From positions 4,266,501-4,330,500 of the forward strand of contig NC_008786.1 of NCBI RefSeq assembly GCF_000015565.1: a stretch of 64,000 nt of DNA, given 5' to 3'. Every line of letters starts with the position of its first letter. Positions within the stretch are counted from its first letter, which is position 1. The translations under genes and the position numbers were made by a program. Of this stretch, positions 29,641 through 40,002 are shown one piece after another. The notes under the pieces are model-generated. The model was not told the DNA's origin and did not search any database. It was given only the letters and a program-made list of their open reading frames with translations. The stretch is from Verminephrobacter eiseniae EF01-2 (lineage in GTDB: Bacteria; Pseudomonadota; Gammaproteobacteria; Burkholderiales; Burkholderiaceae_C).

Positions 29641-32567
29641 CAGTCTTCTCCCCGTGCCATGGCGGTGGCCATGGCGTTGTTATGGCGGTGGCTGCGCACC
29701 GACTGGTGGGCAATGCCGGTGAGGATCAGCAGCGTGGCGCCCACCACCAGCGTGAACACGCCGATGTCAAAGAACAGCGCGCTGGCAATGTGGATCTCGC
29801 CCACCCAGGGCAGGTGCAGCCGGGCGGTGTGGCTGGTCAGGAACGGATAGCCCCAGGCCAGCGCGCCCATGCCGGTGGCCAGCGCGGTCAGCAGGCCCAG
29901 ACCGATCCAGCGGCGCGGGAGCACGGGCAGATGGGCCTCGACCCACGAAGTGCCCGAGACGATGTATTGCAGCAGCAGCGCCACCGCGAACACCAGGCCC
30001 GCGACAAAGCCGCCGCCGGGCTCATTGTGCCCGCGCATGAACAGGTAGACCGCCACCAGCGTGGCAAAGGGCAGCATCAGCCGCACCAGCACGGCGGGCA
30101 CCACGAGGTAGCCGGCCACGGCAGTGTCGGCTGTCGGGCGGGGGATGGACAGATCCATGTCCACGGTGCCCACTGGCCGGGTGCGCTGCTGCGGCGGCAG
30201 GTTCATCACCTCGCGCGCGGGCCGAAAGCGCCGCAGCAGGGCGTAGACCGTGAGCGCCACGATGGCCAGCACCACGATCTCGCCGAGCGTGTCAAAGCCG
30301 CGAAAATCCACCAGCATCACATTGATCACATTGGTGCCGCCGCCTTCGCTGAGCGCGTGTTCCAGGAAGAAGGTGGAGCTGCTGTCCGGAAAGGGCCGGC
30401 TCATCATCGCGTATGAGAGCAGCGCCATGCCGCCCCCGGCGAGCAGCGCCAGCGCCAGGTTGCCGCAGCGGCGCAGCCGCCGGCGCCCCCGGGCCAGCGT
30501 CGGCACACGCAGGCGCTCGTCGCGCCGGGGCAGCCAGCGCAGGCCCAGCAGGATCAAGATGGTGGTCACCACCTCGACCACGATTTGCGTCAGCGCCAGA
30601 TCCGGCGCCGAGAACCAGAGAAAGCTCAGGCACACGCACAGGCCCGCCCCGCCCATCAAGGTCAGCGCCGCCAGGCGGTGGTACTTGGCCTGCCAGGCCG
30701 CAGCCACGGCGCAGGCAGCGCCCAACAGCCACAGCAGGGCAAAGGCGGGCGACAACGGCAGCAGCACGCGCGCGCCGATGGACAGCCCCCGGACCTGGAG
30801 CGGCACCAGGCTCGCCACCAGCGCCGCAACCACCAGCCACACCAGTTGCCATTGCAGGCGCCCGGTGCCCAGCAGGCGGCGCCCCCTGCGGCCCGCTTGG
30901 GTGATGAGCGCCAAGGCTCCGGTGAACAGCCGCTGGCCGCTGCTGCGCTGCGCCACGGGTGGCGCGTCGGTCCGGCCCTCTGCGCGGCTGCGCCAGCGCA
31001 GCAGCGCATACAGCGCAACGCCGCCTGCCAGCGCCACCAGGCTCATCACGAACGGCGTATTGAAACCATGCCAGACCACCAGGCTATAGCTCGGCAGCAC
31101 GCCCCCGACGACGGGCCGCGCCGCAGCCGCCAGAGCCGCGCCCACCGACCAGGCCGGCAGCATACCCACCACCAGGCAGGCCAGCACCAGCAATTCGACC
31201 GGCACCCGCATCCAGTGCGGCGGCTCATGCGGGTGGCGGGGCAAGGCGCTGGCAGCCGGGCCCCAGAACACGTCCACGGTAAAGCGCAGCGAGTAGGCCA
31301 CGCTGAACATGCCGGCCAGCGTGGCGGCCATCGGCAGCAGCCATTCGAGCAGGGGCGCGGCGTTCACATAAACGGTTTCTGCAAAGAACATCTCCTTGGA
31401 CAAAAAACCGTTGAGCAAAGGCACACCCGCCATTGCCGCGCTGGCCACCATGGCCAGCGTGGCCGTGATCGGCATCATGCGCCGCAGCCCTGAAAGGCGT
31501 CTGATGTCGCGCGTGCCGCTCTCATGATCGACGATGCCCACCGCCATGAACAGCGAGGCCTTGAACGTCGCATGGTTCATCGTGTGAAACAGCGCAGCGA
31601 CGGCCGCCAGCGGGCTGTTCAGGCCCAGCAGCAGCGTGATCAAACCCAGGTGCGAGAGTGTCGAGTAGGCCAGCAGCCCCTTGAGGTCGTTCTGGAACAG
31701 CGCCGCGTAGCCGCCCAGCAGCAGCGTGACCAGGCCCACGCCACCGACCAGCCAGAACCAAGGCTCGGTGCCTGCCAGCGCCGGCCACAAGCGCGCCAGC
31801 AAAAACACGCCGGCCTTGACCAGCGTGGCCGAGTGCAGATAGGCCGACACCGGCGTGGGCGCTGCCATGGCCTGGGGCAGCCAGAAGTGAAACGGAAACT
31901 GCGCGCTCTTTGTCAGCGCCCCCAGCAGCACCAGCACCAGGGCGACGAGGTACAGCGGATGGGCCTTGATGCGCGGGCCGGCGGCGAGCACCTGATCGAG
32001 CTCGTAGCTGCCCACGATATGGCCCAGCACCAGCATGCCCACCAGCAGGCACAGCCCGCCGGATGCGGTGACGGACAGCGCCATGCGCGCGCCGCGCCGC
32101 GCGTCGCTGCGGTGGTGCCAGTAGCCGATCAGCAGGAACGAGAACAGGCTGGTCAGTTCCCAGAAGAACGCGATCTGGATGAGGTTGCCCGACAGCACCA
32201 CCCCCACCATCGCGCCCATGAAAGCAAGAAAGAAGGCAAAGAAACGCGGCACCGGATCGGCCGCCGACATGTAATAGCGCGCATACAGCACCACCAGACT
32301 GCCCACGCCAAACACCAGCATGCAAAACATCCAGGCCAGTCCGTCGAGCCGCAGCACCAGGTTCAGCCCGAGCGCGGGCAGCCAGGCGAGCTCCTGCCTG
32401 AGCACCGCACCGTCGGCAATCGCGGGAAAGCACAGCGCCACCTGCACGGTGCAGAGCAGGGCGATCAGGCCGGCGAGCGTGGACTCGGCATTGCGGGCGT
32501 TGGTCGGCAGCACAGCGGCGACCAGACTGCCGATCAACGGAAAAAGGATGAGTGTGATCAGGGGCAT
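29640..32567 (-). CDS. mrpA: Monovalent cation/H+ antiporter subunit A with fused subunit B domain (MrpAB)
   Basis: A 975-residue giant membrane protein. The NuoL-like antiporter core occupies roughly the first 500 residues (FFWELTSLFSFLLIGYWHH, LTKSAQFPFHFWLPQAMAAPTPVSAYLHSATLVKAGVF, LAYSTLSHLGLITLLLGL). A C-terminal MrpA domain with IVVEVVTTILILLGLRWLPR follows. The last 145 residues (MLPFATLVAVYLFMRGHNEPGGGFVAGLVFAVALLLQYIV) form an MrpB domain, which other species encode separately. It starts the operon mrpAB-C-D-E-F-G, whose complex expels Na+ and helps pH homeostasis. No strong ribosome site is visible before ATG 32567. Confidence 0.92.
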   Translation of the reverse strand: MPLITLILFPLIGSLVAAVLPTNARNAESTLAGLIALLCTVQVALCFPAIADGAVLRQELAWLPALGLNLVLRLDGLAWMFCMLVFGVGSLVVLYARYYMSAADPVPRFFAFFLAFMGAMVGVVLSGNLIQIAFFWELTSLFSFLLIGYWHHRSDARRGARMALSVTASGGLCLLVGMLVLGHIVGSYELDQVLAAGPRIKAHPLYLVALVLVLLGALTKSAQFPFHFWLPQAMAAPTPVSAYLHSATLVKAGVFLLARLWPALAGTEPWFWLVGGVGLVTLLLGGYAALFQNDLKGLLAYSTLSHLGLITLLLGLNSPLAAVAALFHTMNHATFKASLFMAVGIVDHESGTRDIRRLSGLRRMMPITATLAMVASAAMAGVPLLNGFLSKEMFFAETVYVNAAPLLEWLLPMAATLAGMFSVAYSLRFTVDVFWGPAASALPRHPHEPPHWMRVPVELLVLACLVVGMLPAWSVGAALAAAARPVVGGVLPSYSLVVWHGFNTPFVMSLVALAGGVALYALLRWRSRAEGRTDAPPVAQRSSGQRLFTGALALITQAGRRGRRLLGTGRLQWQLVWLVVAALVASLVPLQVRGLSIGARVLLPLSPAFALLWLLGAACAVAAAWQAKYHRLAALTLMGGAGLCVCLSFLWFSAPDLALTQIVVEVVTTILILLGLRWLPRRDERLRVPTLARGRRRLRRCGNLALALLAGGGMALLSYAMMSRPFPDSSSTFFLEHALSEGGGTNVINVMLVDFRGFDTLGEIVVLAIVALTVYALLRRFRPAREVMNLPPQQRTRPVGTVDMDLSIPRPTADTAVAGYLVVPAVLVRLMLPFATLVAVYLFMRGHNEPGGGFVAGLVFAVALLLQYIVSGTSWVEAHLPVLPRRWIGLGLLTALATGMGALAWGYPFLTSHTARLHLPWVGEIHIASALFFDIGVFTLVVGATLLILTGIAHQSVRSHRHNNAMATAMARGED

Positions 32568-32721
32568 GCGTGGGTGATTTCAGGTGGCATGGTCGATGAC
32601 TTTCTGGTCTGACTGTGCGCGTTGCCAGCCAGATTTTTCATCCGGCAGCCGAACATGCCGTGGCGTTTTTCGTCCCGCCCGGTGCGCATCGCCAGCGCTC
32701 CGGGCGCGGGACCTCCGGCGC

Positions 32722-33114
32722 TCAGTTTTTGGCTGTGCTGCCGGTGCCCCCGGGTGTCTTGGCCGTTGGTGCGGCGTCCTTTTTGCCGTCTGCTCCTTTT
32801 TTGGCATGGTGGTCGGCTTTGGGGTCGGCTTTGGGGTCGGCCTTGGCGGCATCGAACTTCTTGCCGTCGACGGTCAGGCCCTCGTGCGAGAACTTGGCGG
32901 CGGATTTTTTACCGACACCGCCGACGCGGCGGACGAAGTCGTCCCAGTCCTTGAATGGGCCGCTCTTGCGCTCTTCGACGATTTTGCCGGACAGACTCGG
33001 GCCGATGCCTTTGATGCCTTCGAGCTCGGCGGCGGAAGCCTTGTTCGCATCCACTGCGGCAAACGACGCGGCGGCGTACAGCATGGCGATGATGAACAGT
33101 ATCTTTTTCAGCAT
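32722..33114 (-). CDS. Helix-hairpin-helix (ComEA-like) exported protein
   Basis: A 130-residue protein with a signal peptide (MLKKILFIIAMLYAAASFA) and one ComEA-type helix-hairpin-helix domain: VDANKASAAELEGIKGIGPSLSGKIVEERKSGPFKDWDDFVRRVGGVGKKSAAKF. Such domains bind DNA non-specifically; in ComEA they serve DNA uptake. The C-terminal third is a low-complexity Lys/Asp/Ala/Pro tail (KADPKADPKADHH) encoded by a short tandem repeat. ATG 33114 has AAGGAG nine bases upstream. A natural-competence role is possible but unproven. Confidence 0.82.
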   Translation of the reverse strand: MLKKILFIIAMLYAAASFAAVDANKASAAELEGIKGIGPSLSGKIVEERKSGPFKDWDDFVRRVGGVGKKSAAKFSHEGLTVDGKKFDAAKADPKADPKADHHAKKGADGKKDAAPTAKTPGGTGSTAKN

Positions 33115-33212
33115 GGAAAAAAACTCCTTCGGTGGGCATGCAGATGCATGTGCATATGGGTTCCGGCGCATGGCGGCCGCGCAACCGATCTTATCGGTTG
33201 CCGCCGCCGGTC

Positions 33213-34370
33213 TCAAAGCTCTTCGACGCGGCGGGCCGGGTAGCTGTCCCAGGTCTGGCAGCCGGGGCATTGCCAAAAATGCTGGCGCGCCTCGAAGCCG
33301 CAGGCGGCGCAGCGGTAGCGCATCAGCGGCTTGACGGCATGATCGAGGGCGCGCTGTATCTGGGGGTGGAATTGTTCATGTTCGAGCCTCTCGGTGGCCA
33401 GCCAGCGGGCGGCAGCGACCAGCGAGCGTTCGCGCTCCAGATGCTGCACATAGCGTTGGCGCGCTTGGTCGCCGCTGCCCTCATCGGCCGCTTCCATGGC
33501 CACGATGGCTTCGAGCACATCCAGCGATGGCGTCTGCGCGTAATGCGTTTGCAGCAGGGCCTGCACCTCGGGCCTGCGCCCGGTGGCGCTGGCCGCTTCG
33601 AGCAGCAGCGGGGCGGCCAGCGGCAGTGCCGCAGGGTTGCGTTCGCCCAGGGCTTTGAGCGTGACCAGCACGGCCGCCGGTTGGCCCAGCAGCGCTTGCA
33701 GCCGCGCCAGTTCGATACGCGCGCGGGCCGCCCCCGGGGCTGCCGCCACGGCCTGCTCCAGCAGGGCTTGCGCGCCTGGCATGTCGCCCTGGGCGCTCAG
33801 GGCCAGCGCCTGCTCGCACAGGTAATGCGCCTGCCGGGTGCTGAAGTCGCCCTGGTCGGCGGCGTGCATCCTGCGGGCAATGGCGGCGGCCTGCGGCCAG
33901 TCGCGCGAGCGCTCGCAGATCGCCAGCAGCGCCAGGCGCGCCTGGGCCTCGAAGGGCGTGCCTTCGAGCCGGTGCAGCGCGTCTTCCGCCCGGTCGAGCA
34001 GGCCGGCCTTGAGGAAGTCCAGCGCCAGTGCGTGCTGGGCACGCTCGCGGTCGGCGCGGCTCAGGTCGCCGCGCGAGAGCAGATGCTCATGCACGCGCAC
34101 GGCGCGGTCGTACTCGCCACGGCGGCGAAACAGGTTGCCCAGCGCAAAGTGCAGTTCGGAGGTGTCCGGGTCGTTCTGAACGGCTTCGATGAAGGCGTCG
34201 ATGGCCTGGTCTTGCTGCTCGTTGAGCAGGAAGTTCAGGCCCTTGAAGTAGGCTTTCGGAGCCCGGCGGTTTTCTGCGCGCAGTTGGCGCAGATCAAAGC
34301 GTGACGCGAGCCAGCCCAGCACGAAGGCCAGGGGCAAGCCCAGCAAAATCCAAGCCAAATCAAATTCCAT
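33213..34370 (-). CDS. lapB: Lipopolysaccharide assembly protein LapB (YciM)
   Basis: A 385-residue inner-membrane-anchored TPR protein. An N-terminal helix (WILLGLPLAFVLGWLASRFD) is followed by the YFKGLNFLLNEQQDQAIDAFIEAVQNDPDTSELHFALGNLFRRRGEYDRAVRVHEHLL TPR series. The end is a rubredoxin-like metal site (RYRCAACGFEARQHFWQCPGCQTWDSYP) with four cysteines. LapB regulates LpxC degradation by FtsH and so LPS synthesis. It overlaps the lapA-like gene by 11 bp. Confidence 0.92.
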   Translation of the reverse strand: MEFDLAWILLGLPLAFVLGWLASRFDLRQLRAENRRAPKAYFKGLNFLLNEQQDQAIDAFIEAVQNDPDTSELHFALGNLFRRRGEYDRAVRVHEHLLSRGDLSRADRERAQHALALDFLKAGLLDRAEDALHRLEGTPFEAQARLALLAICERSRDWPQAAAIARRMHAADQGDFSTRQAHYLCEQALALSAQGDMPGAQALLEQAVAAAPGAARARIELARLQALLGQPAAVLVTLKALGERNPAALPLAAPLLLEAASATGRRPEVQALLQTHYAQTPSLDVLEAIVAMEAADEGSGDQARQRYVQHLERERSLVAAARWLATERLEHEQFHPQIQRALDHAVKPLMRYRCAACGFEARQHFWQCPGCQTWDSYPARRVEEL

Positions 34371-34653
34371 GGATCATGGGCAGCTCAGGCGCGCTGCCGG
34401 CAGCCGCTGCCGGTGCGACAACGGCGCCCTGCGCGCGGCGGGCGGCGCTGCGGTGGCGCCACCAGCGCGGCACCATGCCCAATACGCCCACTGCCAGCCC
34501 TGCCGAGAAGGCCGCCAGCACCACCAGCACCAGCGGCGCGCGCCATTGGGTGCCAAAGAAGAAATGCACGGTGGCGTCTTGCTGGTTGTTCAGCGCAAAG
34601 GCGAAGAGCGTAAAAAAAATGGCTGCCTTGAGCAGCCACAGGAGGTATTTCAT
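34360..34653 (-). CDS. lapA: LapA domain (DUF1049) membrane protein
   Basis: A 97-residue protein with two transmembrane helices: LLWLLKAAIFFTLFAFALNN and APLVLVVLAAFSAGLAVGVLGMV. Between them is the QQDATVHFFFGTQWRAP loop, typical of LapA. It is co-transcribed with and overlaps lapB, its known functional partner in lipopolysaccharide quality control. Confidence 0.9.
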   Translation of the reverse strand: MKYLLWLLKAAIFFTLFAFALNNQQDATVHFFFGTQWRAPLVLVVLAAFSAGLAVGVLGMVPRWWRHRSAARRAQGAVVAPAAAAGSAPELPMIHGI

Positions 34654-34692
34654 CGGTCGCCCTTCATTGGTCTGTCCAGTGCAGGGGCGATT

Positions 34693-35523
34693 TTAGATGA
34701 GCCGGTCCTGATGGTTGGTGATCTTTCGCAGCGGCTTGTTGCGCCCGGTGCTCACCATGAGCGGAACCTGGGTGCTGCCGCCGTTCCAGGCCGGGTCTTC
34801 GATGCTGTCGAATACCTGGCGCAGTTTCTGGCCCCAACTGTCGTGCAACATGCGAAAGTACGGGTTGTTCTCGTCGATGCAGATCAGCTTGTCGGTGGCA
34901 AAGCGGTCCACCTCGTACACCACCAGGTCCAGCGGCAGCCCCACCGACAGGTTCGATTTGAGCGTGCTGTCCATCGACACCAGTGCGCATTTGGCGGCTT
35001 CGTTCAGCGGGGTTTCGGGTGTCAGCACCCGGTCGAGCACGGGCTTGCCGTACTTGGACTCGCCGACCTGGAAGTAGGGCGTCTCGGACGTGGCTTCGAC
35101 GAAGTTGCCGGCCGAGTAGATCTGGAACAGGCGCATGCCTTCGCCCTTGATCTGGCCGCCAAACAACATCGACACGTTGAAGTCGACACCGGAGCGCTTG
35201 AGCGCTGCGCCGTCGCGCTCGTACACATGGCGCACGGCGGCGCCCAGCACGCGGGCGGCGTCGAACATGCTTTTGGCGTTCCAGATCGTGATCGGCTCGC
35301 CGGATTCGGCGCCGTCCCCGATCTGTTCGATCTGGAGAATCTCGCGCACCGATTGGGAGATCGACAGATTGCCTGCGGACAGCAGCACCATGAAGCGGTC
35401 GCCGGTTTGCTCATAGACGATCATCTTGCGAAACGAACTGATCTGGTCCAAGCCGGCGTTGGTGCGGGAATCGGACAGGAAAACCAGTCCGGCATTGAGT
35501 TTGATGGCCACGCAGTACGTCAT
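34693..35523 (-). CDS. anbu: Anbu-type proteasome homologue (betaproteobacterial proteasome homologue)
   Basis: A 276-residue Ntn hydrolase. After removal of Met1 the nucleophile Thr would be N-terminal (M-TYCVAIKLNAGLVFLSDSRTNAGLDQISSFRKM). The Asp/Arg set in SDSRTNAG and Lys32-33 region match Anbu proteins, the ancestral beta-type subunits distinct from HslV. Anbu forms self-compartmentalised rings; its substrate is unknown. In many genomes it is linked to ATP-grasp, alpha-E and transglutaminase-like genes, none of which is nearby here: its neighbours are lapAB and proB. Confidence 0.87.
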   Translation of the reverse strand: MTYCVAIKLNAGLVFLSDSRTNAGLDQISSFRKMIVYEQTGDRFMVLLSAGNLSISQSVREILQIEQIGDGAESGEPITIWNAKSMFDAARVLGAAVRHVYERDGAALKRSGVDFNVSMLFGGQIKGEGMRLFQIYSAGNFVEATSETPYFQVGESKYGKPVLDRVLTPETPLNEAAKCALVSMDSTLKSNLSVGLPLDLVVYEVDRFATDKLICIDENNPYFRMLHDSWGQKLRQVFDSIEDPAWNGGSTQVPLMVSTGRNKPLRKITNHQDRLI

Positions 35524-35572
35524 GAAAAATGCCGGAGAAGGAAAATCCGGTGAGTGTAGTGCCGGCCCCCGG

Positions 35573-36715
35573 TCAGGAACCCGCAGCAAGCACCAGGTTG
35601 TCGCGGTGCACCATCTCCGGCTCTGCGCTATAGCCGAGCAGTTTCTCGAACTCGGTCGATGGCTTGCGGCACAGCATACGGGCCTCGGCAGCGGCGTAGT
35701 TGGCCAGGCCGCGGGCGATTTCTGCCCCCGAGGCATCGCGCACGGCAATCACGTCGCCGCGCGCGAAATCACCCTCTACCGCCGTCATGCCGATAGGCAG
35801 CAGGCTCTTGCCCTCGGCGCGCAGCTTGGCCGCAGCCCCGGCGTCGACCACCACGCTGCCGCGCAGTTGCAGATGGTCGGCCATCCACTGCTTGCGCGCC
35901 TGCGTTTTCTGGGTCTGCGCCACCAGCAAACTGCCCAGGGCTTCTCCGGCCACCAGACGCACCAGCACATCGGGCTCGCGCCCCCAGGCAATCACGGTCG
36001 AAGCGCCCGAGCCGGCAGCGCGCTTGGCCGCAAGTATCTTGGTGATCATGCCGCCCTTGCCAATGCTGGAGCCGGCGCCGCCGGCCATCGCCTCCAGCGC
36101 GCTATCGCCGGCCTTGGCCTGGCGCACGAGCCGTGCCGACGGGTCGCGCCGCGGGTCTGCGGTGTAGAGCCCCTTTTGATCCGTCAGGATGATCAGCGCA
36201 TCGGCCTCCACCAGATTGGCCACCAGGGCGCCCAGGGTGTCGTTGTCGCCAAACTTGATCTCGTCATTGACGACCGTGTCGTTCTCATTGATCACCGGCA
36301 CCACGCCCAGGCGCAACAAGGTCAGCAGGGTCGAGCGGGCATTCAGGTAGCGCTCGCGGTCGGCCAGGTCGGCATGGGTCAGCAGCACCTGGGCGCTGCC
36401 CATGCCCTGCTCGCGCAGCTTGGTCTCATACATCTGCGCCAGGCCCATCTGACCGACCGCCGCAGCGGCTTGCAGCGCATGGATTTCGCGCGGCCTGCCG
36501 ACCCAACCCAGGCGCTTCATGCCCTCGGCGATGGCACCGCTGGAGACCATCACCACCTCGCGCGCAGCACCGGCATCACCGCGCACCAGCGCCGCCAGTT
36601 GGCGGCTCCATTCGCCAATGGCGGCCTCATCGAGGCCACGGCCTTCGTTGGTCACGAGGCTGGAGCCGACCTTGACCACGATGCGGCGGGCAGAGCGCAA
36701 TATGCCGGCAACCAT
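35573..36715 (-). CDS. proB: Glutamate 5-kinase
   Basis: A 380-residue enzyme phosphorylating glutamate in the first step of proline synthesis. The amino-acid-kinase domain shows [53 protein letters not shown] and GTGGMITK-like [16 protein letters not shown]-terminal PUA domain ([43 protein letters not shown]) follows. ATG 36715 was chosen because it directly precedes the conserved start. It lies downstream of obgE on the same strand, a common order in betaproteobacteria. Confidence 0.95.
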
Positions 36716-36793
36716 GTGTTGAATCCTCGGGGGAGCCTCTGGCGCATGTCCTGCCTGCACCGTCAGCCATGGTGAACATGAATGGGACCATCC

Positions 36794-36830
36794 GATGGTG
36801 TGCGATGGTGTGCGATGGTGTGCGATGGTG
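36794..36830. repeat. Short 10-bp tandem repeat between obgE and proB
   Basis: GATGGTGTGC is repeated three times head to tail and followed by a partial fourth copy. It lies in the 132-bp gap between the obgE stop and the proB start. Confidence 0.9.
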
Positions 36831-36847
36831 CGGGCCGGGCACGCCGG

Positions 36848-37951
<1,104 letters not shown>

Positions 37952-37960
37952 TCAAACGAC

Positions 37961-37984
37961 AAAGCCCCGATCAGGCGGGGCTTT
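37961..37984 (-). terminator. Hairpin terminator between rpmA and obgE
   Basis: A perfect 9-bp inverted repeat AAAGCCCCG/CGGGGCTTT with a 6-nt loop. Read on the minus strand it ends in CTTTGTCGTTTG, a weak T-rich tail. It may act as a partial terminator or attenuator within the ribosomal-protein/obgE unit. Confidence 0.65.
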
Positions 37985-38007
37985 GATCGGGGCCGGAGGC
38001 AGAAAGC

Positions 38008-38283
38008 TCAGACCGGCGGCGCCGATGCTGCGGGAGTCACATTGACCGTCGGCTTGGACAATGCCCCCTTGATGCCGAACGACACCTGGCCGTCGACCAG
38101 TGCGAACAGGCTGTGGTCCTTGCCCATGCCGACATTGCTGCCGGGGTGAAAGCGCGTGCCACGCTGACGCACGATGATGGAGCCGGCCGTGATCCGCTGA
38201 CCGCCGAAGACCTTGACCCCCAGCATCTTCGGCTGGGAGTCGCGCCCGTTGCGCGTAGAGCCGCCGCCTTTTTTCTGTGCCAT
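38008..38283 (-). CDS. rpmA: 50S ribosomal protein L27
   Basis: A 91-residue protein starting [28 protein letters not shown] with the standard [10 protein letters not shown] and [11 protein letters not shown] segments. It follows rplU by 18 bases. The C-terminal tail ([11 protein letters not shown]) is a little longer and more alanine/proline-rich than in E. coli. Confidence 0.97.
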   Translation of the reverse strand: MAQKKGGGSTRNGRDSQPKMLGVKVFGGQRITAGSIIVRQRGTRFHPGSNVGMGKDHSLFALVDGQVSFGIKGALSKPTVNVTPAASAPPV

Positions 38284-38301
38284 GACATCAACTCCTCGGG
38301 T

Positions 38302-38613
38302 TCAGACAGCAATCGCGCCGATATGCAGCTCGGTGAACTGCTGGCGATGGCCTTGGCGTTTTTGATAGTGCTTGCGTCGGCGCATCTTGAAGATATGCAC
38401 CTTGTCGCGCTTGCCGTGGGCCACCACCGTGGCTTTCACGCTGGCGCCGGACACCAGGGGCGTACCCACCTTGAGTTCAGCGCCGTTGCCGACAGCCAGA
38501 ACCTGGTCGATGACGATCTCCTGGCCTACGTCCGCAGCAATCTGTTCTACTTTGATATTCTCGCCGGCAGCAACGCGATACTGCTTGCCACCGGTTTTTA
38601 TGACCGCGTACAT
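38302..38613 (-). CDS. rplU: 50S ribosomal protein L21
   Basis: A 103-residue protein with [25 protein letters not shown] at the start and the L21 signature [28 protein letters not shown] near the end. First gene of the rplU-rpmA pair, divergent from ispB. Confidence 0.97.
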   Translation of the reverse strand: MYAVIKTGGKQYRVAAGENIKVEQIAADVGQEIVIDQVLAVGNGAELKVGTPLVSGASVKATVVAHGKRDKVHIFKMRRRKHYQKRQGHRQQFTELHIGAIAV

Positions 38614-38710
38614 GTTGACCCCTTCGAGTAAATTTCTGCGAAACGGATTTCCGCAGAACCGGCAAGTCTAACGCATCGCGCAACCGCAGCCGTAGCCGCA
38701 CCCTCTTCCC

Positions 38711-39739
38711 ATGATCCGTGCACCTTCCGTGACCACCCTCTCGACCGCCCCCCCCATCGCCCCCGCTGCCCTCACCGCAGCATCCCCGTTGGCACTGGTG
38801 GCCGACGACATGCGCGAGGTCGACAAAGTCATCGGCCAGCGCCTGCTATCGAACGTCCCGCTGGTGGATTGGGTGGCGCGACACATCATCGCCGCCGGAG
38901 GCAAGCGCTTGCGCCCTGCGCTGCTGCTGATGGTGTGCGGGGCGCTGGGCTATGGCGGCGCGCACCGCTTGAGCCTGGCGGCCGTGGTCGAACTGATCCA
39001 CACTGCCACATTGCTGCACGACGATGTCGTCGACGCCTCCACCTTGCGCCGTGGTCGCCCCACAGCCAACGAAATCTTCGGTGCTCCGGCCTGTGTGCTG
39101 GTGGGCGACTTCTTGCACACCCGCTCGTTCCAGACCATGGTGGAAACGGGGAACATGCGCGTCATGGAAATCCTCGCCGAAGCCACGAACGTGATCGCCG
39201 AGGGCGAGGTGCTGCAACTGATGAACATGCATGACGCAACGCTCGATGAAGCCGGCTATCTGCGTGTGATCCGTTCCAAAACCGCCAAGCTGTTCGAGGC
39301 CAGCGCCCGGCTCGGCGCCGTGCTGGCCCGCAGCAGCCCCGACATCGAGCAAGCCTGCGCCACCTACGGGCAGGCCCTGGGCACCGCCTTTCAGATCATC
39401 GACGATGTCCTGGACTACGACGGCGACAGCGCAGAGATGGGCAAGAACCTGGGCGACGACCTGCGCGAAGGCAAGGCCACGCTGCCACTGATCGCCGCGA
39501 TGCAACGAGGCAGCCCCGGGCAGGCGCTGATCGTGCGCCAAGCCATCAAGGAAGGCTCGACGGAGCAACTGGCCGAGATCGTCGGCATCGTGCGCGCGAC
39601 CGGCGCGCTCGAAGTCACCCGCGCCGCCGCCTGCACCGAAGCCCGCCGGGCAATGTCCGCTGCGCAGCAACTGCCATCGAATGCCTATTCGAAGGGTTTG
39701 CTAGAATTGGCGGCGCAGTTGCTGGAGCGACGCCACTGA
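38711..39739 (+). CDS. ispB: Polyprenyl (octaprenyl) diphosphate synthase
   Basis: A 342-residue trans-prenyltransferase. It has GGKRLRPALLLMVCGALGY, the first aspartate-rich motif in LLHDDVVDASTLRRGRPTAN and the second in FQIIDDVLDYDGD, with KTAKLFEAS between them. The product is likely octaprenyl diphosphate for the ubiquinone side chain, as in other betaproteobacteria. An Ala/Pro-rich N-terminal extension of about 25 residues precedes the domain; ATG further in is possible. Divergence from rplU is the usual arrangement. Confidence 0.92.
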   Translation: MIRAPSVTTLSTAPPIAPAALTAASPLALVADDMREVDKVIGQRLLSNVPLVDWVARHIIAAGGKRLRPALLLMVCGALGYGGAHRLSLAAVVELIHTATLLHDDVVDASTLRRGRPTANEIFGAPACVLVGDFLHTRSFQTMVETGNMRVMEILAEATNVIAEGEVLQLMNMHDATLDEAGYLRVIRSKTAKLFEASARLGAVLARSSPDIEQACATYGQALGTAFQIIDDVLDYDGDSAEMGKNLGDDLREGKATLPLIAAMQRGSPGQALIVRQAIKEGSTEQLAEIVGIVRATGALEVTRAAACTEARRAMSAAQQLPSNAYSKGLLELAAQLLERRH

Positions 39740-39800
39740 GCCTGGGGTATGGCATCGATGCCGGCCGGGGGGCATGGCGCGCAGGTGCCACAGCGATTTG

Positions 39801-39882
<82 letters not shown>

Positions 39883-40002
39883 CCGTGGCCAGTGGTATTT
39901 TCCACCCATTGCCGTGGCGCAGTGGCCAACATCCGGCGTCGTGCGCCCGATGCGTAACCGGGGATGGTAAGATGCCTTTTTCCCCCTCCGCCGAACGGTG
40001 TC

